Under the pieces are notes generated by a model. That model was not told the origin of the DNA. It did no database searches and saw only the letters and a program-made list of their open reading frames with translations. Shown here in pieces: positions 19,585 to 28,425 of a stretch of DNA of 64,000 nt (its first letter is position 1; each line of letters opens with the position of its first letter). The position numbers were made by a program, and so were the translations under genes. Location of the stretch: the NCBI RefSeq assembly GCF_036924715.1, contig NZ_JAZHSB010000001.1:6129001-6193000 (forward strand), written 5' to 3'. The DNA is from Bradyrhizobium sp. AZCC 1721. GTDB taxonomy: Bacteria; Pseudomonadota; Alphaproteobacteria; Rhizobiales; Xanthobacteraceae.

Positions 19585-20946
19585 CTATATCAAAGGGACG
19601 CCCCCGGTATAGGTTGCGCCGCCTCCACTCCCCGCCATCGCATCCTGCAGCCTGGCCGTGACGATTTCGGATGGCTCGAGTTGCAGGCCCGGGGCGATCA
19701 CGCGGACCACTGGAATGGCGAAACGCTGGCGCGTGAGTTCGAGGTAGAATGTTTCGATTCCGAGCTTTTCCAAACGCTGTACGATCAATCCAAATATGAC
19801 GCTCGCTTCAGTTGCGGCAAGGGACAGGTGGGCCGCGCACTCTGCGACCGGCTGCAGCAATCTGCACTCGTCGGCGTTGATCGCTGCGCGCTGCAGGTGG
19901 ATGCGATCCTGTGCGTTGAGCGCGTCATCGCCGCGTTCCCTGCGTTTGGTTGCGACGACGATGTCGGCCAGTTCGAGCTGGCACATTTCGAGAATCGCCG
20001 AGCGAACTGCGGCCTCGAGGGACGGCCGCGCGGCGAGGCCGAAGGCGAAACCGGAACCGTCCGCCCGGCAGGAGACCGCCGCGACGCAGGGCACGCCGAT
20101 ATCCGTCGTAATATCGAGCAGCCATGTCCGGCGCAGCATCGGTGCGCCATCCCGAAGCTGCCGCAACAAGCCCTCCGCTGCGATGCCCGCTTCATGCTGC
20201 GGCGGAATCGATCGCGGCAACTGACCGCCTCGCCACCACAGGCTGGCAGCATCGCGCTCGATCAATTCCAAGAGGCCATGCAGCGCTGCGGCGTCTCGTG
20301 ACGGACCGGCGGCCGATCCGATGCTCAGCGGGAACGGCGGCGCAAACTCGCGTTGCGCTGGCGGCCGCCGCAGGCAGATGTCCGCCGGAAGCAACACCTC
20401 GCCGCCGTCGGTCAGTCGTGTTGCGCGACACCAGGAAAGCGCTCGCTCCGGTTGCATGCGGCGTTCCGAAACGGCAGCGACCAACTCCAGCGCCTTCGGC
20501 CCGAGCTTTCCGGCCCAATCGTCGACGCCGGGTTTGAGCAACAGGTCGGTTCCGGTCTGCAATTGAGAGAGGTACTCGATGCCCTCGCCGATGCAGCCCT
20601 GAAACGCTTCCCGCAACGTCAGACCGACGCCGGAAACGCCGACCATCGGGCTTTCCTCATGCAAGGGATCGGCAAGCGCTGGATCGAATTGTGCGCCAAA
20701 GCTGATCAGGCCTGGCGCATCGGGCGAGGCCAGTTCGAACACGCGCGCAAATCGGGAAGCAGCGATCAGCAAATGCGCGCGATTCGCGAGCTGCGAATCA
20801 ATCCCGTTGCTGGATTCTTCGGCATATTCCAGCGCCTGAAGGATGAGTCTGGCATCGTGATCGCCGGCTGCGTCCACATCGTTGCCAAGAAGCAACGATG
20901 CAGCGCGCGCGAACAATTTCTGCATCGAATTTTCGGTACCGCTCAC
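19585..20946 (-). CDS. YcaO-domain protein
   Basis: A 453-residue YcaO-family ATP-dependent enzyme. Both Mg-ATP-binding ExxE motifs are present: Glu121/Glu124 in GCIGEGIEYL and Glu227/Glu230 in GLLELIERDAA, with the SIGSAAGPSRDAAALHGL block between. YcaO enzymes activate a peptide amide to form azolines, thioamides or amidines, or act in ribosomal protein modification. The C-terminus ends GGVPLI and lacks the PxPxP of azoline-forming members. No E1-like/ocin-ThiF, TfuA or dehydrogenase partner is adjacent. About 75 residues precede the conserved core. It leads an operon with the BTAD regulator, and its substrate is unknown. Confidence 0.85.
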   Translation of the reverse strand: MSGTENSMQKLFARAASLLLGNDVDAAGDHDARLILQALEYAEESSNGIDSQLANRAHLLIAASRFARVFELASPDAPGLISFGAQFDPALADPLHEESPMVGVSGVGLTLREAFQGCIGEGIEYLSQLQTGTDLLLKPGVDDWAGKLGPKALELVAAVSERRMQPERALSWCRATRLTDGGEVLLPADICLRRPPAQREFAPPFPLSIGSAAGPSRDAAALHGLLELIERDAASLWWRGGQLPRSIPPQHEAGIAAEGLLRQLRDGAPMLRRTWLLDITTDIGVPCVAAVSCRADGSGFAFGLAARPSLEAAVRSAILEMCQLELADIVVATKRRERGDDALNAQDRIHLQRAAINADECRLLQPVAECAAHLSLAATEASVIFGLIVQRLEKLGIETFYLELTRQRFAIPVVRVIAPGLQLEPSEIVTARLQDAMAGSGGGATYTGGVPLI

Positions 20947-20951
20947 GGTGA

Positions 20952-20986
20952 CCTCACGACTTGACGTGCAGACTCCGGACGTGAGG
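20952..20986. promoter_or_regulatory. Inverted repeat in the ycaO divergent promoter region
   Basis: CCTCACG (20952-20958) and CGTGAGG (20980-20986) are perfect inverted halves separated by 21 bases, sitting in the 68-base gap between the leftward YcaO gene and the rightward 184-residue gene. A TTGACG at 20961 inside it could be a -35 element for the rightward gene. It is a candidate shared operator. Confidence 0.35.
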
Positions 20987-21014
20987 CCAGTCCGCCCTCG
21001 CCCTGGAGGAACTT

Positions 21015-21569
21015 ATGCTCGCGAAAGCCTTCGTCATAGCCATGGCAGCAGATATTGCTCGATCGGATTACGCCAAGCCGACCTTGATTCGCAGCCGCAG
21101 CCGCGAGTGGCTGATCGCCTGCCGTTGGGGACCGGAGGGTGAATATCTTTCGATTGCGACAGCCGGCCCGATCACGGAGCCTCTCGCATTGGTTGCACCG
21201 CAGGCGATCGCGCCAATCCACAGCCTGGTCGGCTTGCTGGTTTCCGAATCGGAGACGCAATCCACCAGCACATTCCTGCTGGTGCGCCAGTTGCCTGCTG
21301 CGATCGAGCTTGCCGGCACGTTTTTTCCGGCCGACGGATACGTGCTGCTGCAGGATCACGGCGATGTCCATCTCGTCTGCAAGACGCGCTATTCGCATAG
21401 CTGCGGCTGGCTCGACGGCAAGGAGATCCGCAAGGACATTCCCGATCCGGCACCCTATTCGGCTGAGGCGATGTCCTGGCATATCGAAGCAACGCGCCGC
21501 GACTGGATCGGCGAGTTCATTCCCGGCAGCAGGCCGCCGGAGCGGTTTGCGATTCGCGCGACCGGCTGA
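21015..21569 (+). CDS. Unknown 184-residue protein divergent from YcaO gene
   Basis: I cannot assign a family. The ATG at 21015 follows GGAGGAA at good spacing. The product has no signal peptide or transmembrane helix, contains a beta-rich middle (EGEYLSIATAGPITEPLAL, FLLVRQLPAAIEL) and ends with a basic region plus ERFAIRATG. Codon use resembles neighbouring real genes. It is divergent from the YcaO gene across 68 bases with a possible shared operator, which suggests a partner or co-regulated role. A dispersed repeat begins 15 bases after its stop. Confidence 0.65.
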   Translation: MLAKAFVIAMAADIARSDYAKPTLIRSRSREWLIACRWGPEGEYLSIATAGPITEPLALVAPQAIAPIHSLVGLLVSESETQSTSTFLLVRQLPAAIELAGTFFPADGYVLLQDHGDVHLVCKTRYSHSCGWLDGKEIRKDIPDPAPYSAEAMSWHIEATRRDWIGEFIPGSRPPERFAIRATG

Positions 21570-21583
21570 AGCCGCGAGCGGAC

Positions 21584-21708
21584 TAGAGCCTTTCGGTTCT
21601 GATTTAATCAGAACCGGGCTCTCGATTCTTGTTTTGACGCGTTTTCTTAACGTGAACCGGTATCCACCCCGGATCAAAATCCGGGGCAGGCTTTCGCTGG
21701 AAAACGCT
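21584..21708 (+). repeat. Dispersed stem-loop repeat, copy A, interrupted by a second hairpin
   Basis: It starts with a long stem-loop (AGAGCC...GGTTCTGATT / AATCAGAACC...GGCTCT, 21585-21622) followed by a T-rich stretch, then a conserved segment with GACGCGTTTTCTT and GAACCGGTATCCAC, and ends in GAAAACGCT. The same unit occurs inverted at 47707-47803. In this copy a CCCCGGAT/ATCCGGGG hairpin (21667-21686) is inserted before the end. It lies directly after the stop of the 184-residue gene, where the stem-loop and T-rich run could act as a terminator. Confidence 0.8.
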
Positions 21709-21760
21709 CCAGCGGCAGAAACGGGGCGGCACGAGGTTGCCGCACGTCTTCTACGAAAGA

Positions 21761-22207
21761 CTATCCTCGCGAGGGAAACCTCCGTCGATCGCCGCGATCG
21801 ACAGTATTCAGCCGCGCAACCGTGGCCTTCGCCCCCGCCGTTCGATCGCCGATGCTTTCAACCAGCTTGGCGACGCAACGCCGCACGCGTGGGGGCGTTC
21901 GTGCATAGGCCTTGAGAACGCGCAAGGCGCCCGGCTCGGCGAGCAAATGAACCGGTGAATTCAAGCCGGGAGATCCGGGCCGGGAAGATTCGAACAACTC
22001 ACCGACCGAAACGTCGAGCACGGAAGCGATTTGCGCCAACCGGCTGGCACCAACCCGGGTGGCGCCCCGCTCGTATTTCTGCACCTGTTGAAAAGTGACG
22101 CCGATGCGTTCCGCAAGCATGGCTTGGCTGATGCCACGGTTGACGCGAAACAGGCGAATCCTGACGCCCACCATCGCATCGAGCGGGCCTGACTTCCTCG
22201 TCGCCAT
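21761..22207 (-). CDS. XRE-family helix-turn-helix regulator
   Basis: A 148-residue DNA-binding protein. A Cro/CI-type HTH covers residues ~12-70 (VGVRIRLFRVNRGISQ, MLAERIGVTFQQVQKYERG, LAQIASVLDVSVGELF), followed by a short C-terminal region of unknown role. This is the common rhizobial single-HTH regulator type. The ATG at 22207 is preferred: GGGGAG lies seven bases before it, while a TTG further up has no such site. Its targets are not evident. It converges on the 184-residue gene with the dispersed repeat between. Confidence 0.85.
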   Translation of the reverse strand: MATRKSGPLDAMVGVRIRLFRVNRGISQAMLAERIGVTFQQVQKYERGATRVGASRLAQIASVLDVSVGELFESSRPGSPGLNSPVHLLAEPGALRVLKAYARTPPRVRRCVAKLVESIGDRTAGAKATVARLNTVDRGDRRRFPSRG

Positions 22208-22269
22208 CGGCAGGCTCCCCAACTATTCAAGCTGGGAGATTCTAGCACAACCTCAGGGAGACGCAGGTG

Positions 22270-22596
22270 CTAATTTGCGATCCTGGGAAGCAATTTTATC
22301 CGCTTCTCCTCGGTGACATGCTCGATGGTCAACCGGCCTTTCGGGTCGATCGCCGCCTTCATGGCCGGCGGGTGACCGGTTTCAAGGAAATGTTGCAGGG
22401 CGGCACGGCTCTCATCCGGGAGCGCAAACAGCCCGCGCATTAATTCAAAGAAGCCAGGTTCTTCCGCGACATAGAGCAGTTCCCGCAATTCCGCGCCGGT
22501 ATACTGCCCCAACGCCGTTACAAGCCATTCGGTTTGGTCGTTCGGATCGCTCTCCGGCACGCGATTCAGATAGTAGACAACCGATTCCGCACTCAT
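22270..22596 (-). CDS. Small unknown cytoplasmic protein
   Basis: A 108-residue soluble protein I do not recognise. The ATG at 22596 is preceded by GGGGGA, favouring this start over a longer one. It is helix-rich and acidic (AESVVYYLNRVPESDPND, TGAELRELLYVAEEP) with a C-terminal beta-like stretch AIDPKGRLTIEHV. It lies 62 bases upstream of the XRE regulator on the same strand and may be co-transcribed with it. The gap on its other side (22597-22869) contains only a small GCCGCCG/CGGCGGC hairpin at 22803-22818. Confidence 0.65.
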   Translation of the reverse strand: MSAESVVYYLNRVPESDPNDQTEWLVTALGQYTGAELRELLYVAEEPGFFELMRGLFALPDESRAALQHFLETGHPPAMKAAIDPKGRLTIEHVTEEKRIKLLPRIAN

Positions 22597-22869
22597 TTCA
22601 TCCCCCGGTACCTCGCGATAGCTCACAGGCCGCCCGTTCGGTACGGCTTTCTGGCAGCTAACTCCCGAGCCTAACACTGCGTGGGCTCTCGTGATTTCAG
22701 CGTGATCGCAAGCGCAACGGTGACCTGAAATTCCGTTGCCAGGTTCCAGGCTGTGCCGAACTGGTGCAGCTTTGGGCAGCCAGGCGCAATATGCAATACT
22801 CTGCCGCCGTTCGGCGGCGGTCTGGCATTTACCCGTTACACATCTTCCAACCGCCTCGCGGCGTGGCAG

Positions 22870-24511
22870 TCAGAAAGCCTTTGCTATGGCCCGCTGGGCA
22901 TCCTGCTGAATCGTCTTCAGGTGATTCTGGTCCCGAAAACTCTCGGCATAGATCTTGTAGACGTCTTCGGTGCCCGATGGCCGCGCGGCGAACCATCCCA
23001 CCTCGGACTCCACCTTGATGCCACCGAACGATTGATCGTTACCCGGCGCCCGGGTCCGAATCGCGCTGACCGGTTCACCGGCAAGCTGGTGCATGTTGAG
23101 CTGCTCCGGCCCAAGTGCCTTTAGCGCGCTCTTCTGTTTGGGCGTCGCCGGCACGTCGATCCGCTCATAGAAGGACACGCCGAGCTCGGCGGTGAGGGCG
23201 GCAAACTGCTGGCTCGGATCGCGGCCGGTGCGACCGAGCATTTCGGCGGCGAGCAGCCCCATCACCATGCCGTCCTTGTCGGTCGTCCAGACCGAGCCAT
23301 CGCGCTTGAGGAACGATGCGCCGGCGCTTTCCTCGCCCGCGAATCCGAAGCCGCCGGTGCCAAGGCCATCGACGAACCATTTGAAACCGACCGGGGTTTC
23401 GACCAGCTTGCGGTTCAGCTTTTTCGCGACACGGTCGATGATCGAACTGGAGACGATGGTCTTGCCGATCGCGGCCTCGCTGCCCCATTGCGGCCGATGC
23501 GCGAACAGGTACGCGATCGCCGCCGCGAGAAAATGGTTCGGATTCATCAGCCCGCCGGTGCGGGTCACGATGCCGTGCCGATCGGCATCGGTGTCGTTGG
23601 CGAAGGCGACGTCGAACTTGTCGCGCATCTGGATCAGGCTTGCCATCGCGAACGGCGAGGAACAATCCATCCGGATCTTTCCATCCCAGTCCACCGTCAT
23701 GAAGCGAAACGTCGGGTCGACGGCGTCGTTCACGACAGTTGCGTTGATTCCGTAGTGCTCGATCAGCGGCTGCCAGTAGTGAACGGCGGCGCCGCCCAGC
23801 GGATCGATCCCGATTCTCACGCCGGACGATTTGATCAGCGCCATGTCTACGGCATTGCCGAGATCGGCGACATAGGGACGGATGTAGTCGTGCAGATGCG
23901 TCGATGGCGCCTTGCGCGCACGCTCATACGGCATCCGCGCAACGCCCTTCATGTCGGCTTCGATGTAGGTATTGGCAGCCCTCTCAACCTTGGCCGTTAC
24001 GTCGGTATCGGCCGGGCCGCCATGCGGCGGGTTATATTTGTACCCGCCATCCTCTGGCGGATTGTGCGACGGCGAGATGACAACGCCATCGGCAAGTCCG
24101 CTCGTTCGCCCCTTGTTGTAACTCAGGATTGCATGCGAGATGACGGGCGTCGGCGTATAACCGCTGCCCTCGTCGATCATGATGTTGACGCCGTTGGCGG
24201 CAAACACTTCTACCGCGCTCGCCAGCGCCGGCTCGGCCAGCGCATGGGTATCGATGCCGATGAACAGCGGACCGGTCAGTCCCGTCTCGCGGCGGTGATC
24301 GCAGATCGCCTGCGTCGTTGCCAGGATATGATTTTCGTTGAACGAGTTCTTCAACGACGTCCCGCGATGGCCCGAGGTGCCGGAACGCAACACGCTGGGT
24401 GGGATCGGACGGATCCGGCTTCGACGCAAAATAGGCCGTTATCAACCGCGGTACGTTGACGAGGGAGGCGGAATCGACCGGTTTGCCGGCAGCGGGATTG
24501 GGGGCAGTCAC
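22870..24511 (-). pseudogene. pgm: Phosphoglucomutase (alpha-D-glucose-specific), frameshifted near the N-terminus
   Basis: The reading frame from GTG at 24511 (after GAGG) gives a normal Pgm N-terminus up to RVAF, then moves out of frame; the next frame resumes exactly at GTSGHRGTSL and runs to the stop at 22870. One extra base in the GG at 24382-24383 explains it. The rest is intact, including the active-site serine loop SPSHNPPEDGGYKYN and FAGEESAGASFL. If real, the ~45-residue break would inactivate or require reinitiation of an enzyme interconverting glucose-1-P and glucose-6-P (glycogen, trehalose and envelope glucan synthesis). A sequencing error is equally possible. Confidence 0.85.
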
Positions 24512-24608
24512 ATGACCTCACGGGATGATGGTTTCGCCGGATTATAGGTGCAAGCCTTGGCTTGGGCAAAATCGGGCGTCACGTCTGCGACGCCAGCCGA
24601 TGCCACCT

Positions 24609-24863
24609 TTAGTAAACGCCGCGCTGCCGGGGCGGTTTCCTGACGCCTTGCGCAAAGTACGGATTGTTCAAACATTGGGCCGCGCGGCCCGAAGCAGACG
24701 CGGCGCACTGCTCCAGCGAAGCAAAGCTGCAGTCGATATGGCCGCCACCGATGGCATAGGTTTGCAGGCAAACCGGGTAGTTTGGATCATAGGCCTGGGC
24801 GCATGCGAGCGCGGGCGCCAAGACCGCTCCAAGCGTCAGAATCGTCCAAGCCAATACGCGCAT
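24609..24863 (-). CDS. DUF3551-type small secreted protein
   Basis: An 84-residue exported protein: signal peptide with cleavage near ALACAQA (residues ~20-24), then a compact Cys-containing domain with YPVCLQTY, HIDCSFASLEQCAASASG and CLNNPYF. The pattern of four mature cysteines is that of DUF3551, a family abundant in Bradyrhizobiaceae with no known function. The gene stands alone between pgm and the acyl-CoA ligase. Confidence 0.8.
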   Translation of the reverse strand: MRVLAWTILTLGAVLAPALACAQAYDPNYPVCLQTYAIGGGHIDCSFASLEQCAASASGRAAQCLNNPYFAQGVRKPPRQRGVY

Positions 24864-24935
24864 TGGGAGCTCCTTCGGGACAACCGATCTGAAGAACGCC
24901 GTGAAGCAAGCGACGCACCAAGGCCGCGCCTGATT

Positions 24936-26579
24936 TTAACGACGCAATTTGTATCCGGCGGCATCGCGGTCCCAGGTGTCCGGAGTCTTCCCAGCCTCGC
25001 GCAGCGCGGCCTTGCGTATCTTGCCGTTCTCGGTCAACGGCATCTCGGTGACGATCCGGACAAAGCGCGGAATCGCGAAATAGGCCATCTTGCCCTCGCA
25101 ATGACTGATGATCTCGACAGGATCAAGCGTCTGGCCGGTTTCGAGCTGGACCGCCGCCGCAACCTCGTCCTCGCCGAGCTCGGACGGCAGCGGATAGATC
25201 GCGCAGGCAGCGATCGCCGGATGCTTCAGCAACACATGCTCCACCTCCCAGGACGAAACATTCTCGCCGCGCCGGCGGATCGAATCTTTCATTCGGTCGA
25301 CGAAGCGATAGTGGCCATCCGCATCGCGCACGACCCGGTCGCCGGTGTGAAACCACCGATTCCGCCAGGCTTCGGCCGTCTTGTCGGGCATTGCGAAATA
25401 TCCCGTCGCAAACGCGAGCGGTTCGCGCGCGCGTAACAACAGCTCGCCGGCTTCACCGTCAGGCAGGGGTTCGTCCTCGGAGCTGACGATACAAGCCTCC
25501 ACGCCTTCGACGAGATAGCCCATGGTGCCGGGGCGATCGGATGGGATCGTGCCCGCGAACACGAAATTCGTCTCGGTCGAACCGTAACCGTCGAGCAGCG
25601 GCACGCCAAAACGCTCGAGGAACGGACCGTGAAATTGGCCGGGCACGCCGCCACCGAGCGCTACACGCACGAAATGCGCGGTGTCGTTCGCTGACGAGGG
25701 CTGTGCCAGCAACATCACGGCCATCGCGCCAAGGAGATAACCGACCGTTGCCTGATGTCGGCGCGCCGCGGCCCAGAAACCGGAGGCGGAGAATTTCGGC
25801 TCGAGCACGTAGGTGCAGCCGTTGAGGAGCGCCTGATAGAACGCGTTCAGCGCGTTGGTGTGGAACAGCGGCAGCGTCGTGAACAGGACGTCGCCGTCGC
25901 GAATGTCGAGCGCACGCGCCGAATAGACGCCCCACCAGAACATCTGCGCCTGCGGGCAGCAAACGCCCTTGGAAGGACCTGTGGTGCCCGACGTGTAGAG
26001 GATCGCGACCGTGTCGCTTGGCTGCACTGGCGCGGGCGGCGCTCCTTCGCCGAGCGCCGGCAGCGGCGAGATCGATCCGGGCGCGAGTTGAGACGCGACA
26101 CCTTCGTCGATTGTCCAGACAGTATCCGGCGGCGCGACGTCGCTTTCCAGCGTGTCGATGGCGGGCATGAAGCACGACTCGATCACCAGCAGATTCGGCG
26201 TGGAGTTGCGCAGGATGTGGCTGAGCTGGATACCGCGCAGCGCGGTGTTGATCGGCACCGTGACGGCGCCCATCCAGGCGCAGCCGACATAGATTTCCAG
26301 GAATTCCGGTCGATTCGAGCACATCAGCGCGACGCGGTCGCCGGCGCGAATTCCGGCCTGCATCAGGCGCGCGGCCGACGCAGCGGCGATTGCAGCCGTT
26401 TCAGCATAGCTCCATCGTGTTTCGCCAAAGACAAACAGGGTGCGGTCACGGTACCGCGCGGCTTGCCGTGTCAAAATGGTCGAGAGAATTCGATCCGCCG
26501 GCGGAAAACGCTCAGCCGCCTGCGGCCAGATCGACCCACCCCGCCGCTGCCCGGCCGCGCCACTATCACCTGCCTGCAT
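24936..26579 (-). CDS. AMP-forming acyl-CoA synthetase/ligase (CaiC-like)
   Basis: A 547-residue ANL-superfamily ligase: P-loop YTSGTTGPSKG, motif DGYGSTETN, hinge WFHTGDRVVRDADGHYRFVDR and C-terminal lysine region ENGKIRKAALRE. It activates a carboxylic acid to its CoA thioester with ATP. The ATG at 26579 has GGAGGT five bases upstream. It stands apart leftward from a second ligase gene oriented the other way. In the pathway proposed here one of the two would activate dioxindole-3-acetate; the other may handle anthranilate or another acid. Substrate choice is inference. A promoter-like box shared with 34101-34133 lies about 85 bases upstream. Confidence 0.88.
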   Translation of the reverse strand: MQAGDSGAAGQRRGGSIWPQAAERFPPADRILSTILTRQAARYRDRTLFVFGETRWSYAETAAIAAASAARLMQAGIRAGDRVALMCSNRPEFLEIYVGCAWMGAVTVPINTALRGIQLSHILRNSTPNLLVIESCFMPAIDTLESDVAPPDTVWTIDEGVASQLAPGSISPLPALGEGAPPAPVQPSDTVAILYTSGTTGPSKGVCCPQAQMFWWGVYSARALDIRDGDVLFTTLPLFHTNALNAFYQALLNGCTYVLEPKFSASGFWAAARRHQATVGYLLGAMAVMLLAQPSSANDTAHFVRVALGGGVPGQFHGPFLERFGVPLLDGYGSTETNFVFAGTIPSDRPGTMGYLVEGVEACIVSSEDEPLPDGEAGELLLRAREPLAFATGYFAMPDKTAEAWRNRWFHTGDRVVRDADGHYRFVDRMKDSIRRRGENVSSWEVEHVLLKHPAIAACAIYPLPSELGEDEVAAAVQLETGQTLDPVEIISHCEGKMAYFAIPRFVRIVTEMPLTENGKIRKAALREAGKTPDTWDRDAAGYKLRR

Positions 26580-26584
26580 ACGCA

Positions 26585-26632
26585 CCTCCAAGGCCCAACT
26601 CCAAGGCCACTTCCAAGACCACTTCCAAGCTT
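26585..26632. repeat. Four-copy 12-bp imperfect tandem repeat
   Basis: Four 12-base units lie head to tail: CCTCCAAGGCCC, AACTCCAAGGCC, ACTTCCAAGACC, ACTTCCAAGCTT. They sit immediately upstream of the leftward ligase start (26579) and include part of its ribosome-binding region, so copy-number change could alter its translation. Confidence 0.75.
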
Positions 26633-26662
26633 CGCCGGGCTGGTCTGCGATAGATCGCTATT

Positions 26663-26697
26663 GGCCAGCAATATAGTTTAGGCTTAAAGTATTCGAC
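26663..26697 (-). promoter_or_regulatory. TTTAAGCCTAAA-type box upstream of the acyl-CoA ligase
   Basis: Read leftward, the segment runs GTCGAATAC, then TTTAAGCCTAAA, then CTATATTG and GGCC. It closely matches 34101-34133 read the same way (GTCAATTG, TTTAAAGCCTAAA, GTATTTAT, GGCC). Both lie upstream of leftward catabolic genes. TATATT is a plausible -10 for the ligase. Confidence 0.4.
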
Positions 26698-26762
26698 GAA
26701 GACCGCTGCAGCAAGCGCTGCATGCGGACTTCCGCCTACCTGCGTCCGGCGGCAGGACATGA

Positions 26763-28403
26763 ATGGGAGCGACGCTCGCAATGAGTCTCAACATTCCGTA
26801 TCGATCGCCATCCGATGCTTTCGCCGCCACGGCTGCAAGGCGGCCGGACGCACCATTCCTGCTGGCGCCTGCGAGTGCGCAACTGCCCTACGCACCAGAA
26901 GGTTTCAAGATCGAATACGGCGCCTTTAGGTCCGAGGTCGAGCGTCTGCGTGCCGAATACGCGACCGCCGGCTACGGACGCGGGGCGCGGGTCGCCTTGC
27001 TGCTCGAAAATCGTCCGGTCTTCTTTCTCCATTGGCTCGCGCTCAATGCGCTCGGGGTTTCGATCGTTCCGATCAACCCCGACGTCCGCTCCGATGAACT
27101 GTCCTTCCAGCTTGAGTTGTCGGAGGCCGACCTGCTCGTGGCGACGCTCGATCGCATCCATGTGACTAAAGATGCGGTGCTCGGCCGCGCCCGCCTGATC
27201 GATACCGATAGCCGCATTCCACCGTGCCAGACGAACGTCAGCGCCCAAAGCCCCGAGTACAATGATGAATGCGCGCTGCTGTTCACTTCAGGCAGCACCG
27301 GCAAGCCAAAGGGCTGCATGCTCTCGAACCGCTATTTTCTGCAGGTCGCCGACTGGTACCTCGCGCAAGGCGGCGTGGCAGAGCTAAGGCCGGACCGCGA
27401 GATCAACCTGACGCCGTTGCCGATGTTTCACATGAACGCGCTCGGCTGCAGCGCCGTCGGCATGATGGTGCTCGGCGGCGCTGTGGTGCCGCTCGACCGC
27501 TTCCACGCCACTCGCTGGTGGCAGTGCGTGGCCGATAGTGGCGCCACCGTCGTGCATTGTCTGGGCGTCATCCCGGCCATCCTGCTGCAATTGCCTGTAA
27601 CTGAAGTGGAACGGCAGCATCGCGTGCGCTTCGCCTTCGCGCCCGGCGTCGATGTCCGCCACCGCGCCACCTTCGAGGAGCGCTACCGCATCCCGATCGT
27701 CGAGGCCTGGGCCATGACCGAGACCGGGGGTGCGGCGGCGACGACCACCGCCCGTGAGCCCGCGGGGTTTGGCGCGCGCTGCGTCGGCCGGCCATCATCA
27801 GATATGACGTATCGCCTCGTTGACGATCAGGGCTCCGATGTCGCGCCTGGAAAGCCTGGCGAATTGCTGGTCCGCGCAAAGGGCGACAATGCCCGAGCCG
27901 GATTCTTCAGCGGTTACCTGAAGGACGAGGAAGCCACCGAAGCGGCCTGGCAGGACGGCTGGTTCCACACGGGCGATCTGGTTTTCGCCGACGAGGACGG
28001 GCTTCTGTATTTCTTCGATCGCAAGAAGACCATCGTGCGCCGCAGCGGTGAGAACATCGGCGTGCTCGAAGTCGAAAGCGCGCTTTACATGGACACGCGC
28101 ATCGGCGGCTGCGCGGTGACGCCCGTTCCTGACGATATCCGCGGCGAAGAGGTCTTTGCTTTCATTGTGCCGAACATGGAGGTTGATGATGGTGCCGCGC
28201 TGGCGGCTTCGATCGTCGAAACCTGCGCCGAGCGCCTCGCCTATCACAAGGTGCCCGGCTACGTCGCCATCCTCGACGAGTTGCCGCTGTCGTCAACGCG
28301 CAAGCTCGCCCGGGGCGAGATCAAGACGTTGGCGGCTGCCGCCGTCAGCGCCAATCGCGCGATCGACATGCGCGCGCTGAAGGCGAAGCTACGACACGCC
28401 TGA
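26763..28403 (+). CDS. AMP-forming acyl-CoA synthetase/ligase
   Basis: A 546-residue ANL-superfamily ligase: P-loop FTSGSTGKPKG, MTETGG at motif A5, GYLKDEEATEAAWQDGWFHTGD, and FFDRKKTIVRRSGENIGVLEVE in the hinge region. The C-terminal lysine region is weaker (STRKLARGEIK). It should form an acyl-CoA via acyl-AMP. Two starts compete, ATG 26763 (AGGA nearby) and ATG 26781 (GGGAG further off); the longer is reported. It converges on the leftward binding-protein gene (22-base gap) and is divergent from the other ligase. It is a candidate to activate an aromatic acetate or benzoate in the cluster. Confidence 0.86.
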   Translation: MGATLAMSLNIPYRSPSDAFAATAARRPDAPFLLAPASAQLPYAPEGFKIEYGAFRSEVERLRAEYATAGYGRGARVALLLENRPVFFLHWLALNALGVSIVPINPDVRSDELSFQLELSEADLLVATLDRIHVTKDAVLGRARLIDTDSRIPPCQTNVSAQSPEYNDECALLFTSGSTGKPKGCMLSNRYFLQVADWYLAQGGVAELRPDREINLTPLPMFHMNALGCSAVGMMVLGGAVVPLDRFHATRWWQCVADSGATVVHCLGVIPAILLQLPVTEVERQHRVRFAFAPGVDVRHRATFEERYRIPIVEAWAMTETGGAAATTTAREPAGFGARCVGRPSSDMTYRLVDDQGSDVAPGKPGELLVRAKGDNARAGFFSGYLKDEEATEAAWQDGWFHTGDLVFADEDGLLYFFDRKKTIVRRSGENIGVLEVESALYMDTRIGGCAVTPVPDDIRGEEVFAFIVPNMEVDDGAALAASIVETCAERLAYHKVPGYVAILDELPLSSTRKLARGEIKTLAAAAVSANRAIDMRALKAKLRHA

Positions 28404-28425
28404 GCCGCGGGTACCGGCCCGGCAA

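Noticed and set aside
20943..21677. 244-codon leftward frame opposite the 184-residue gene
   Set aside because: Arg/Ala-rich with no ribosome-binding site, and it runs through the dispersed repeat; the rightward frame has a strong Shine-Dalgarno and a more protein-like composition.
22801..22820. GCCGCCG/CGGCGGC hairpin as a terminator for pgm or the small unknown gene
   Set aside because: No U-tract on either strand and the position is upstream of the leftward pgm stop only by chance; too weak to call.
24032..24511. Separate 159-codon gene at the pgm 5' end
   Set aside because: Its first ~45 residues are the Pgm N-terminus; the rest is an out-of-frame Pgm reading, so it is part of the frameshifted pgm.
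26585..26632. CRISPR-like array
   Set aside because: The 12-base units are directly adjacent with no spacers.
26763..28403. Adenylate-forming domain of a non-ribosomal peptide synthetase
   Set aside because: Stand-alone ligase with no carrier or condensation domain anywhere near.
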